Source: Ochromonas danica (Eukaryota > Sar > Chrysophyceae > Chromulinales > Chromulinaceae). From it: a stretch of 64,000 bases of DNA. Shown in pieces: positions 1 through 10,088 of the stretch (within the stretch, counting starts at the first letter, position 1; each line of letters begins with the position of its first letter). Both the position numbers and the translations under genes were made by a program. Below the pieces are notes generated by a model that was not told the DNA's origin, ran no database searches, and saw only the letters and a list, made by a program, of their open reading frames with translations. Location of the stretch: assembly GCA_015146655.1 (NCBI GenBank), contig VKHL01000028.1, positions 174,303 to 238,302 on the forward strand, in the 5' to 3' direction.

Positions 1-180
1 TACAGTAGTGGCATACATGCCAAAGGCTAGAAGGAACCAAGTAATAGATCCGCAGAACAAACCGCATGGTTCCAAGTTGATCCAAAACCTTGTCCTGTAC
101 GAAAAACAAAATTAGCAGAAAAGACAAAAATGAAAAGGCTTCAACCCTTACCCATGTCGTGTTCCACAAGCCACAGTCAT
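1..180 (-). CDS. DHHC-type palmitoyltransferase, N-terminal fragment (runs off window)
   Basis: Two exons can be joined on the minus strand: 152-180 (ATG at 180) and 1-94, separated by a 57-nt GT-AG intron (95-151). The joined frame is open and the gene continues beyond base 1. After a short N-terminus the second exon reads a membrane segment containing PCGLFCGSITWFLLAF. A Cys/Gly-rich run followed by TWFL and a hydrophobic helix is typical of the first transmembrane segment of ZDHHC3/7-like protein S-acyltransferases, which palmitoylate cytosolic cysteines at Golgi or plasma membranes. The DHHC catalytic motif would lie outside the window, so the family call rests on this segment only. The gene is head to head with the Nop9-like gene across about 180 bp. 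Confidence 0.5.
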
Positions 181-247
181 ATTGAGCTTTAGAAAGCCGT
201 TCTCCTTCCTGGCCTCTGTTTCATCAGCGCATGTCTCTCCCTCCCTC

Positions 248-256
248 TTAAGTTAA
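248..256 (+). promoter_or_regulatory. TTAAGTTAA element in DHHC/Nop9 divergent promoter
   Basis: Exact 9-mer TTAAGTTAA located 68 bp from the DHHC start codon and 108 bp from the Nop9-like start. The same word recurs in three other short head-to-head intergenic regions of this window (10003, 40096/40125, 47904). Function as a promoter element is inferred from position and recurrence only. Confidence 0.5.
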
Positions 257-363
257 TATTATGAAAAACACGTTGAGAAACAGTTACGAGTTTAATCTCC
301 ACAATGTGACCTTCCAAGAAGGTTCCAACAGGCCAAGCCAAGCCAAACAAAAGAAAGAAAGGA

Positions 364-2795
364 ATGGAGTTGGAAGAAGGAGGAGATAAGCAAGGCATTC
401 AAAAGCCGCGTCGCTTGGAAGATGCCACAGCTGACTACTTAGGTGAAATTGATATTCAATATGCTGAACTGTCCAAGAAACGTGAGGAGGAAGGCAATGA
501 AGAGCAGCGCGCCATCCTCGTGCAGAATGTCTTCCAGGAAATCCACAGCCGCACTGCCAGTGCCGCTTGTGACCGAAGAACGAATTACATTATGGAGCAG
601 CTCTGTTTCGAATGTGACTTTCCTCTCTTGATACAACTGATTCAAAGCTGGGTCCCTTATGGTATCTTCATGGCCAGAAATCGCTATGCTTCTCATGTCA
701 TTCAGGTAGGGAGAGACCTTTCCGCTTCTCTTTCTCCCAAACATTTTCTCAACAAGGTCTATTTCCTGAATGGTAGGCTGTGTTATCCAGAGCAGGCTAT
801 TTGCTTCGAGTGGGTCAGACAGAGGGTGGCTCTATGGAGGACTTCGAGTCCGCCGTGGTGGCCTTTGCTAGTCCCTTGCTCCAAGAGATATCTTGGCTAG
901 GTAAAGAGATGAGTGCGAGCCACGTCATCCGCTCACTGCTATCTCTTCTCTTGGGATTGCCACTGATTGCAGAGCGTAAGGTGTGTTTCCTTTCAGCCGT
1001 TTGTTTGACCCACAATGAGTGACATTTCTTTTCATTGCATGTTTTCTCTATTTAGAGTAAGAAATCCAAGCATCAGCATTCAGTGGGATATTCGGAGCCT
1101 TTGGAATCTCTCTTGGAACCTCATCGCTACTTTATCTCCGCTGCCAAGGTGGGCTTTGCTGTGCCGCAGTCCTTCCACACAACAATCGAGGCTGCGCTGG
1201 AGAAGTTAATTGCTAGATCTCCGCATGATCTACAGACACAAATAGCAAACATATCTTCGTGTGCGATCATCACGTTCTTGCTGCGCATCCTGAGTAGTCC
1301 AGCTTTGTTCGCTCCTGGCCCCAACTATCTCAGTCAACTGGCAGAGAAGGTGATGTACCTCAAGGACATCGCTTCTTCCGATTTCCAAAGGCAGGATAAT
1401 GAACGCTCCTCCTCTTTGTTTTACACCATGGCTGGAGATCGAATGGGATCCTATTTTCTGGAGATTCTTTTGGAAGTCTCCTCATGGACTATGTTTGTCA
1501 ATCTCTTGGATCAATATCAGCTCATACAGTCTTCACAAGTTTTCTGTGATTATGCAAAGGATGCATCAAGCAACTTCATCATTCAAGCTATCATGAGGAG
1601 GATCATTTCTGAGATTCTTTGCAGTGGTTCTTCGTCTGCATCTGAGTTGGGTGCTAAAGTGATTGCTTTGATGTTAGAGAGCTCTGCGGAAACCTTCTCC
1701 AACTTATTGAATCGCAGGCCAATGGTGTTGGGATGGTTATTAGAGCTTGTTGCGGTATTGAAGGACGAGGAAGCCGCTGAGCAAATTAGTGAGAGAGTAT
1801 TGAAGGCCATGCAGAAGTTGGGAGAGAAAGAGGAACAGTCAGAGGAAGAGGATGACTCAGCCACCACTGCAGTTGATGACTCTGTTGTTGCCGAGCGACT
1901 GAGTAAAGTCTTTGAAGTTGTGCCTGTTCCTTACGACAAGAGTGGCAATAGCGGTAAGAAGGATAAGAAGAATTCTAAAAGCACTGAGAGAGAAGTTGAG
2001 GGCGAAGAAGAAGCTCTCCGCGATAATGGCAAAGGCGGCTCAGATGCGTATCAAGTGAATCTGGCAAAGATATTGAATGCTTTGATGCGGTCTTGTTCCA
2101 AGCCAACACAAAGCCATGCGATCCGCACTGTTTCTAACCTCTCACTCGTGGCATTAAAGAATATTGCCGTGACTGGAGCTTTGAGCAAGGCTTTGTTAGA
2201 TGTTTTCTTTGAACACTTTGCTCAATCATCAGAGATGAAGACTCTTGGACAGAAACTCGCTTCCATTGCATCTGATTTGGCGATTCATTATGCTGGGCAG
2301 CATGTCCTGCGCAAAGCTTACGAGAATAGTGACCTGCGAGGCAAGGAGAAGTGGGTGACGGTTCTGGTTGCCAACAAGACTGTTTTACTGAAGAGCAAAG
2401 AAGGTCGCAATAGTCTCCATTTAGTTAATGCAGAGCAATACGAACGAGATGCTGCTGGTTGGCGAACGGCTTTGAAGAAGCAATTAAAAGCTGCTTCATC
2501 TTTAGCTGATCTAACTAGTCCTCCCGCTCAGAACAAAGGAACGAACAGCTCTGGTAAAGCAGCATCTTCAACTTCAGAGACCAAAACACAATCTCAGATT
2601 AAGAAAAAAGATGTGGTTGCTAGTGAAAGTGAGATCATTCCGAATAAAAGGTCCAGAGAAGAGGATAACGAGGAAAATGACGAGGAGGACGAGGAAGATG
2701 CAAAGGTAGATGGCGGTGAAGCTGAAAGTGGTGCGAAGAAAAAGAGGAAGAGGAAGCGCCCGGCCAGAGGTGGTGCCAATAAAGCTAATGCCTAG
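364..2795 (+). CDS. NOP9: Nop9-like Pumilio-repeat rRNA-processing protein
   Basis: Exons 364-705, 777-980 and 1056-2795 join in phase to give about 761 residues. Nop9 is a nucleolar protein with Pumilio-like helical repeats that binds pre-rRNA and is needed for small-subunit maturation. The sequence has the Nop9 layout: a DYLGEID stretch near residue 25, repeat signatures such as NRYASHVIQ at the end of exon 1, ASHVIRSLLSLLLG followed by SKKSKHQHS across the second intron, DRMGSYFLEILLE, and a C-terminal repeat AGQHVLRKAYE with KSKEGRNSLHLVNAEQYERD. The tail is acidic then very basic (KKKRKRKRPARGG), as expected for nucleolar targeting. Introns are 71 and 75 nt. The ATG at 364 is the first in frame. 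The family call is by motif recognition, not alignment. Confidence 0.75.
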
Positions 2796-2899
2796 TCAGC
2801 TAATAGTACTTTCAATGGGGTTGTTGACAAATGACAGTGTGTATAACTGGAAAGTCTTTATCAACGCACTTACAATTCAAAACTCCGAATACAAAGCCA

Positions 2900-4881
2900 C
2901 TAACCACAACACGACAAAAATCCATTCTTTGCCTCTTTATTGGCCAGCGTTACCCCACCCGCTTGCTTCAAGTTCTTCTCTTTGATTCCCGTCAAACCTC
3001 TGCGATCAACACTTCGCTTGATATTCTTTGTCATCGTGACAAAAGCAGATTCCACATTGGAACCATTCAAAGCGCTTGTCTCCACGAAAGGAATGCCTAG
3101 TTCTTCGGCTAAGAAGGCTCCTTCATCATAGCTCACCTGTCGTTGATGGACAGGGAGATCAATCTTGTTACCAACCAATACAGACTCTAGCTCTTGTCCA
3201 CCAAGTTGACGAGCACGATCAAACCAAGTTCGTACATGCTCAAACGAACCTCTCGACGTGACATCATAGACTAATAGGCACCCTTGCGCTCCACGACTAG
3301 TCATAAATGTCGATTAGTCTAGGTTGAACCGCAACGACAAGAGAAGATATTTTGTAAACTACTTACTAATAATTGGCCGTTATTGTGGCAAACCGCTCTT
3401 GTCCAGCTGTGTCCCAGATCTCCAACTTGCAGATTGCATTATCCACGCGAATCATGCGACTATTAAAGTCGATACCAATAGTGCTAGTGTAATGCATAAG
3501 GAAGGTATTATCAGAGAAGCGAGTAAGTAAGGAGGACTTGCCCACAGCTGTCAAGAAAGTAAAGTACATATGATTAAAGACGACCAACGAAAATAAAGGG
3601 GAAATTGAAGTCTTACCAGCATCTCCAATTATCAGGATCTTGAAGGCATAGTCAGAAGAAGCGCCAGCTCCCACAGTGATGTCATCTGCACTCAAATAGC
3701 CTCCAATGTCCACTGTGCGAATATCCGTGTAACAGTTACCTTTAACATCAGTTCCTCCAAAGACAAAGCATTTATTTCCTACAGCGCTGATGGTAGCATT
3801 CGCTACAGCCGTGGGCAAGTGAGACTCCACCACACGCACCGTCGTGCCAACATAGCTTTGAACATCCAACAAGATGAGATCATTCAAATATGCCTAAGGA
3901 ATCCAGCAATAGCGACACCAATAAGTTGCCATCCAATATGTCTTACAAACATGATCAACTTACCATGTTATTTCTTTTCCCGCCAAAGATGGCAATAGAA
4001 TAAGCACCAATGACAGCAGAGGAATGACCGGATCGAGGGAAGGGATTGCTACCTGCAATATTAGGATGATTCCATTGCATCGTCTCTAAGTTAAGCTCAT
4101 GCAAAGCTAAAGAGCGAGAATCCTCTGCGATATCTTCATTGTTTTCACTACCACCAAGGATGTACATTTTGTTCCCAACCACTTCAGCAGTGTGACGATA
4201 ACGGGCACGTGGCTGAATACCAGACGTGACAGCTAATCGCCATTCCATATCTACAAAGTTAAAAATCCAGATATCATTGACTGGCTGGGTGGTCCATCCA
4301 CCAAAGATGGTGACTTCATTCGTGCCTGTCTTGCAGGCAGAATGCTCGGCACGTGGTGGAGGTTTGGTCTCTTTGCTACCATGAATCAATGGCTTCGTCC
4401 AAACCCACTGGTCGGCGGTCAAAGTTAAGAAATAGACAGCATCATCTGTCTCTTCAATGAGATTGGACTTCTTGCCTTTCCTTCGCCAGGTCATGAAGGA
4501 TCGCTGGATGCCTGATTGTCCATGAGCTTCGGGGGAGTCAGGCGCGTCAAATTCAAATGTGCCACTATTCGTCATACCACCATAGATCATCACTTTGGGA
4601 GGATGCATCTCGACTAAAGTTGCAGTGTGGCCATATCGTCCGCCAGGATGATCCTCCTGGAATTCGATGGCATCTTTGGGGCTGGACCAGAGGAAGGAGG
4701 CGGTGTCATAAATAAGCAACTGGTTGAGAGCTTCTCCATAGTAGTCACAGCCTCCGTAGACGAGTAACTTAGAACCAATTTGTGTGTTGCTGTGCAGGAA
4801 GCAAGCTGTTGGGGCAGAGGAGGTTTTGGTGTTTCGTTTATACTGTAAGAACGACCACTGTACTAGGGGCCGGTCATCCAT
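2900..4881 (-). CDS. Kelch-repeat/Rab small GTPase fusion protein
   Basis: Four exons on the minus strand, 3964-4881, 3617-3893, 3367-3547 and 2900-3296, join in phase to about 590 residues. Residues 1-385 form a kelch beta-propeller: about six repeats with paired glycines (VYGGC, IYGGM, IFGGW, ILGGS, IFGGK, VFGGT), each after an R/H-H-T/S motif. Residues about 387-590 are a complete Rab: P-loop GDAAVGKS (created across the second intron), switch [27 protein letters not shown], and a CCG C-terminus fit for geranylgeranylation. The introns are 70, 69 and 70 nt, and the one inside the P-loop and the one inside TANYYRGAQG both rebuild conserved Rab motifs, so one transcript is well supported. 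Rabs govern vesicle traffic; the propeller probably acts as a built-in partner domain. It converges with the Nop9-like gene with about 100 bp between them. Confidence 0.85.
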
Positions 4882-4909
4882 AGTTGAAAGGCTCGAGAAA
4901 GAGGATAGG

Positions 4910-5931
4910 TTAATAAAAAGATATCAAACAACTGACAAAACCAAATAGGATGGGATGGAACGGAACAGCATCCAGCAGAGGAGCAGAAGAAAAAAACCCA
5001 AATCGTAAAAGACCCACCAATTTCTCCCATTTCCTTAATTTAAGTCGACTTAAATTAAAAGTCGACTTCCGATTGTTCAAAAATCGAGTGCGGCATTTGA
5101 CAATATTATAGTTGTCGAAGTACAGAATCAGATGTTTGCGAGACGAGGATGCAACCGACTGCAATGACTCGTGAGCGACTGATACTTGCTGCTGTTGACG
5201 GCGCTGGACATTTCGTTTTGCAGTGTCATAACTGCATGATAATCCCATATCATTCAATTGTTTAAAAATCGTCTGAGTAGCCCCCGCTAGATAGAGCTGA
5301 TTCCCAATCTCTTGCACTGCTGGAGTTGTGGTACGAGAGGAATTATTAATAATAATCTCGGCAATAGTAGTGATGAGAGTTGTTTCTTCATTGCTTTCTT
5401 TCCTTAAATCTGATAGCTGTGACTGAATCTTTTGGTGTTGATCCAATAAACTACTAAGTTGTGTATCGTAGGATGAATGGACAGTCAAATCGACTACATT
5501 TAAATTCAGCAAGAAATTATTTCGCTCTTTCTCGTCAGAAGAAGATGGTAAGAATTGAAGGGCCTTCTCTACTTTCTGTAGTTTATTCAAGAGGAGTTCA
5601 TATCGATGACTATAATTATGACATAAGAGTATGTGCAATAAAGAGTGAAAAGTCGGACAGCATGTTGCAAAGCTTCGTTGACGTTCCTCACTACTTTGCA
5701 CTGAAGCTTCTCGTTGCTGGGGTTTGTGGCAGCAAACTCTCGGATTTCACGATCGACTGTGGCGGGGATAATAGCCACAGATGGGTCCACGGGGGGAGGA
5801 GTCTCGATAATAATAGCGGTCTGATCACTATTCTTGCTTTGTTTGAGAGATTTCATCTTCTCAACAAGAGCTTTTCCTCCCCGTAACGAAGCTGCGCGAC
5901 ACTGTCGCACTCGCTTACTCAACTTCGTCAT
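4910..5931 (-). pseudogene. Transposase-like relic (DUF6589-type N-terminal region), truncated
   Basis: Two minus-strand open frames can be joined as 5692-5931 and 4910-5575 (GTGAGG donor, CTACAG acceptor), giving about 301 residues. The second part reads ignQLYLAGATQT..LNDMGLSCSYDTAKRNV and later HLILYFDNYNIVK. A 'gLSxSYxT' block followed by a 'xYDNxN' block is the arrangement I associate with DUF6589-type, transposon-derived proteins of fungi and protists. The reading frame decays right after the DN block and runs into the promoter of the Kelch-Rab gene, so the catalytic remainder is absent. The splice join is the best I found but is not certain; it could also be a frameshifted relic. Low confidence in both structure and family. 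Confidence 0.35.
5035..5058. repeat. Perfect 24-bp palindrome upstream of the Kelch-Rab gene
   Basis: The left arm TTAATTTAAGTC is followed directly by its exact reverse complement GACTTAAATTAA, centred on a GTCGAC site. It lies about 155 bp upstream of the Kelch-Rab ATG and a second GTCGACTT follows at once. Each arm contains TTAAGT, related to the TTAAGTTAA element found elsewhere in the window. Confidence 0.9.
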
Positions 5932-5940
5932 AATTTTCAA

Positions 5941-7095
5941 CGTTGCAACTTCTTCGAACCAAGTCGCACAGAAAATTCAACCCGATTTTCTAAAACTACT
6001 TTCAATTCGCCACAAAATGACGGCCTCCTTTCCTCCGAGCAGCCTCTTGTTCTTGGAGAAAAGTGTGATCAACCAAGAATCTTCCTCAAAATGAAAGGAA
6101 TTCCTCTCAATTTAAAGCAATTCCTTTAAATTATCTTCATTTTCAAAGCGTTCTAACTATTTGGTTTCTCATTTGTACCTGGTAAGAATAGAGTCATTCG
6201 ATAGGAAATTCAATTTAATACAATGTTCCGGCCTCTATTCTTTGATAACTATTCATCTTATTTCGCTAACAGGCAAAACGATGATCTCTCAGCGGGCATG
6301 CGCAGACCGGATGGGCAGTTTCGTGCGACCGTAGTACTTGTGGTCCACAAAATTGCAGTTGTAACCTCAATTTTATGGTTTCGAAGCGAAGTTCATGTTT
6401 TGAGAAACACATGCTGAGAAACAGTTTTTTGACCTCCCCATGCTCCTCCTCAGAAGCAAAGAGATCAAACACTCCCAGAATCGTCCGTCATCATGGAATA
6501 AAGAGCATGAAATTGCTAAAGTGGTTGTCTGAATGGCAACTGTCTCCTCAGCGGTGGTAGTGTTGAGCCTGACAGAGGCAATGCCATGCCTTTAATCATT
6601 TCTCATTCGCTTGATGACCCTGTTCCACACTTCAATGGCATCGATTTACAGATACCTGCTAGAGATGTTATTAAGTACATTACTATTTCAACCAATTTGC
6701 ATTGGTGTGTAGAAAATTTGTTGAATGCACTCAGCGAGTATATTCACCCTTACGACCTTAAATAGGCAAGCTACTTCTGATTTGCTGTGTCGCAAATGTC
6801 AGAGAGCAGTGTGAAAATTATCGAGTGTCTTATGAACTGATATTGTGCGTCAGACACAATGTGAGGAAGGTGGTGGTTTCTTCTGTCTGCGAGCCCGTGA
6901 GGATTAGCAGAAAAGTATGGACCTCTACCAACGTGATTGGAAATTGGGATGCGATGTGCAAAGTTTGGTATTCACTTTTTTGTGGTTGGCGCAGAAAGCT
7001 ATGACAGTGATAGCTTTTTGTTTGGCTACATAAATAGACATACAAATGGTATGCACAGTGTACTAGCTCCTTATGCACGTATAGTGGTGGTTGTA
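5941..7095. other. Gene-poor stretch with possible unclaimed exons
   Basis: No gene could be assembled here. On the plus strand two stretches look coding: 6425-6520 (reads FFDLPMLLLRSKE...WNKEHEIAK) and 6552-6765, entered separately. A donor-like GTAAGA lies at about 6181 with an acceptor-like AACAG at about 6271. I could not join these into one open frame from a start codon. Confidence 0.4.
6552..6765 (+). other. Candidate terminal exon of an unrecognised plus-strand gene
   Basis: After the acceptor-like CTCCTCAG at 6544-6551 a frame stays open to TAG at 6763-6765 and reads a protein-like sequence with NAMPLIISHSLDDPVPHF and KYITISTNLHWCVENLL. An alternative acceptor (GTTGAG) a little downstream keeps the same frame. 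An upstream exon ending near 6520 is plausible. I do not recognise the family; the stretch may be a real 3' exon or a gene remnant. It converges on the minus-strand dienelactone-hydrolase-like gene. Confidence 0.3.
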
Positions 7096-8323
7096 TCATT
7101 TAGTGTGCTGCTCAAAATAATAGACAATGCGCTCAATGGTGTTGCAAACGGAGTCGTAGGTAGTTGAACGTCCAATGTTCCCTCTTGGAAGAAACCCATG
7201 CTCTTCGTTGGAGACATCGTAGCATTCCGTGGCTGGTTGGTGTTTTCTTAATGTCTCCAGATAAACTCCGTCAGGTCGGTAATTGTTAGAGTCTCCCTAT
7301 GACAGCAATTAAATGAGCCTTAGAGCAACTGTATCTCGAACATTTGCTGACCTTTGTGGGGATGAATAGAATGGGTGTTTTAACCCGATTCAACAATTCT
7401 ACCACGCTGCCTCCAAAGTTGTCTTCATATCCAAGGCTTGGATGTGCAATCGCAGCACAAGAAAAATGGGGGGCCAGTTCTTCATCCGCTAGCACATGTG
7501 CGGTCACCCATCCTCCCCTAAATGCAGTGTATAAATTAAGCGATCAGAATTGGGCTGTCCAGATAAGGATCATGTTACCAACTGAACGATAAAATACTAA
7601 TTCTTTGAATGCCGCAATCCTCCAAATGACGTATCATGCTTTTCATTTTGGGCTTGAGATTTGCTGCAGAGAAACACAAGTAGTAGTCAACGACGGCTCT
7701 ACTAAAAATGCAGCGACAACGCACATTGAAAAGCAAGTCTTTTGATAAAAGACCCAATCTCAGCAAAATCGAACAGATGAGGGAATCCTGTTGGTTATTG
7801 TGCAGTCGTTATTGTGTAGGGATTATAACTAAAGTAATCTGGATAGCCCACCTTCTTCCTCATCTTCATGGTGAGTACTTTCTTCATTCGGATGTGAGAT
7901 TGTGAGCATTCTTGGTATGAGCACATAATATCCCAATTCACAGAAGAAGTCCGCGTAATTGCGTATTCTTCCCGTCTTCCACCCGAACATATCAGATATG
8001 ATTATCACAGCCTTATGAGATTCTGTATTTCCAGAAGCGTAGAATTGCACTCCATCTGGAAGCTGTCGAACATGACCAATAGGACTATATTGCTCATCTA
8101 GATATCGGTCTAAAGAACGAGGGAGCGACCAACTGGCCATTTGCCTGCTGCTCACCAAGCTGGGCAATCTCGGGATGAGATGGGGGAGTGCAGAGGAGAG
8201 AGAAGGAACTGTCCTAGCTGTGATAAGAGACTGCATAGCATAAGAAGCCTGGAGAAGATTGTGAAAGATACGATAAGAGATAAGTGATTGAAAGATCTCG
8301 TGCTCCAGACTTTGTGTGGCCAC
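7096..8323 (-). CDS. Dienelactone hydrolase family protein (alpha/beta hydrolase)
   Basis: Five short exons on the minus strand (7852-8323, 7725-7787, 7579-7663, 7352-7517, 7096-7296) join in phase to about 328 residues. The first part has a 60-80 residue Ser/Arg-rich leader that may be a targeting peptide, then the hydrolase core: KAVIIISDMFGW...RNYADFFCELGYYVLIP, the nucleophile elbow ILSFSWGGW (rebuilt across an intron), an FIPTKGDSNNYRPDG acid loop and an EEHGFLPRG histidine loop. The family hydrolyses lactones or esters. In classic members the nucleophile is Cys (GxCxGG); here it reads S-F-S-W-G-G, so Ser about residue 206 takes its place. Introns are 61, 61, 61 and 55 nt. The start at 8323 is the first ATG; MQSLITARTV, 29 codons later, is an alternative. 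Substrate unknown. Confidence 0.8.
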
Positions 8324-9287
8324 TGTGCTGTCCCTTTCTTGACTTCAGGTTCCTAGAATCTGGTGTTTTGGAGGCTGTATGCATGTGTGTGGCTGCTGGC
8401 GTTCAGAATCAAATCCATACTGCGCCATGCCAATGCAGCTCAGTTGAAAGTGAAGGCTGGACAATAATTTCCAACTCAAGTCTGAAGACAACAGCGAGTG
8501 TCCTCAACTGGATGAGCTGTTGTTTGGCTCCGCCATTTCCCTCGCAGGTAAGGAAGAGTGAGTACCTTGTGACTGCCGATGCGAGGATGAAATGTGATAA
8601 ATGTCTGAAAAATTTCATGATTATTGTTTTATTATATGGCTTAATCTTTTCTGAGCATCTGTATGGTATCTACATGCTGGAGAGAACAGTAGTGAGACAG
8701 AGGAAGGGTGTGTGGGATGTAGTGAGGAGAAGTTAGACACGTCTGATCATCTTGGGTGATTATTTTTCAATCTATGGCTTAATCTTTTCTGAACATCCTC
8801 ACCTCCCCTCTGTCTACTGTTCCATCCTCTATTTTCCCTGTTTGATAGTAAACCTGTCGTCCAATTCTCTCGCTTATCGATGTTTTCAATTTGTGTCAGG
8901 TTGCTTGTGGACCAACTAAGGAGGTATCCTGTGTGCCTTGCTTCGCGTTGCTGGTGGACGTGGAAGCGTTCTAGACAGTGCTAAACTTAGCGTTGTAAGA
9001 TGCAACAACGAAGATTCTGTTGGGGTAACAGGATGTCATTTAAATTCTGGATGATACTATAAAAAGTAATTATAGAGACACTGAGGATTGAAATAATATC
9101 CTATCTCTTTGTTTGCACCAGAACTGTACAGTACACTAGTTATAATGGAAACTTTCCGCAAACACCAACAGCAGTTAAGCGGAGCAACACCCTTCCCTAT
9201 CACTAGCGCCTACTCTGGGCAGAGAAATTGCTTTAATCCAGGCAAATACCCAGTACAAGAGACGGAAGTCCAAGTCTACAACGGGTT
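8324..9287. other. Intergenic stretch, no recognised gene
   Basis: Upstream of the hydrolase-like gene and downstream of the small coiled-coil gene. Open frames here (for example plus strand 8284-8736) have no recognisable motif and are Cys-rich without pattern. The only structure seen is an imperfect direct repeat, entered separately. Confidence 0.5.
8617..8796. repeat. Imperfect direct repeat, two copies about 138 bp apart
   Basis: TATGGCTTAATCTTTTCTGA followed by G/A-CAT occurs at 8635-8658 and 8773-8796, differing at one base. Both copies are preceded by a related TGATTATT...T-rich segment, so the duplicated unit is about 40 bp. It may be a local duplication or a remnant of a small repeat family. 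Confidence 0.6.
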
Positions 9288-9982
9288 CTAGGTGTTGGCC
9301 ACCACAAGTTGGTGGATAGCTAATCTCAGATCATTTGGGGCTCCTAATTCTCGTGACTCCTTTAAAATAGATTCTAAATTCCTTTTACTACTGTCTCCCA
9401 ATCCCTTGATAGCTGAAAGCCTCTTTTTATTGTCCAAGAGGAACTCATATGATTCGTTCTGTATGGAAAGGGTGAAGGCGATGTTTCCTTTGCCTGCACA
9501 GCACAGCAATGAGACAGACAGTCAGCGGCGATGAAGGGGTGATAGCACTCAAACAAGAGAGGGCGTTAGCCAGGACTCACCATTTTGGCAGCTGACCTGG
9601 CAGACCTCCACCCCAGTGAGAGCTCTGAGTGCATCTTGCAGAGCTCCGATCCTGCAGACATCATCACCATGAGATATTGAACCAACCCATGCACCTAGAC
9701 TAAGATAGTTATAGCTTACCTCTTCTTTTCTTCTAGCAGACGACTATACTCTTCAACATTTCTCTCTTGCTCTGCAAATCAAGTCACCCCAAAGCCAGTT
9801 TCAGACTCAGAGGGATGGAATGAGAGAGATAAGACAAAGCCAACCATACCTTTCTTCCTCTCAGAAAGCAGCTGGTCGAGACTTGTCAAGGCCTCGCTGA
9901 GTGGGGAGGTGTCTATGATAGAGGTAGCCATGGAACCATTCATTGACATTTCCTTCATTAACTCATCTTCTTCCTTTCCCAT
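9288..9982 (-). CDS. Small coiled-coil protein, possibly RWD/kinetochore type
   Basis: Four exons (9850-9982, 9720-9771, 9581-9651, 9288-9493) join in phase to 153 residues. The N-terminal third is acidic, then a heptad-like helix (EALTSLDQLLSERKK through EEYSRLLEEKKRIGALQ), then a compact C-terminal part with alternating hydrophobics (VEVCQVSC, NIAFTLSIQNESYEFLL) and a final helix. A short coiled coil followed by a beta-sheet domain of about 80 residues resembles Spc24/Spc25-like RWD kinetochore subunits, but no diagnostic motif is visible and this is only a suggestion. The introns are 78, 68 and 87 nt. The gene is head to head with the SET-domain gene across 106 bp. Confidence 0.6.
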
Positions 9983-10002
9983 GTAACGGCTATCCTAACC
10001 TC

Positions 10003-10029
10003 TTAAGTTAACAACCTCTGTTAACTTAA
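10003..10029. promoter_or_regulatory. Inverted pair of TTAAGTTAA elements in a divergent promoter
   Basis: TTAAGTTAAC at 10003-10012 and its exact reverse complement GTTAACTTAA at 10020-10029 are separated by 7 bp. They sit in the 106-bp gap between the coiled-coil gene (start 9982, minus) and the SET gene (start 10089, plus), about 20 bp and 60 bp from the two ATGs. The symmetric arrangement fits a bidirectional promoter bound by a dimer; this is inference. Confidence 0.6.
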
Positions 10030-10088
10030 TCACTCCCCAGCTGATGAAGAAGAAATGCCCTCCCGAGAGCTGATGTGACGGAGAAGGA

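Noticed and set aside
8284-8736. Plus-strand open frame of 150 codons
   Set aside because: Overlaps the 5' end of the hydrolase-like gene, Cys-rich without spacing pattern, no recognisable family.
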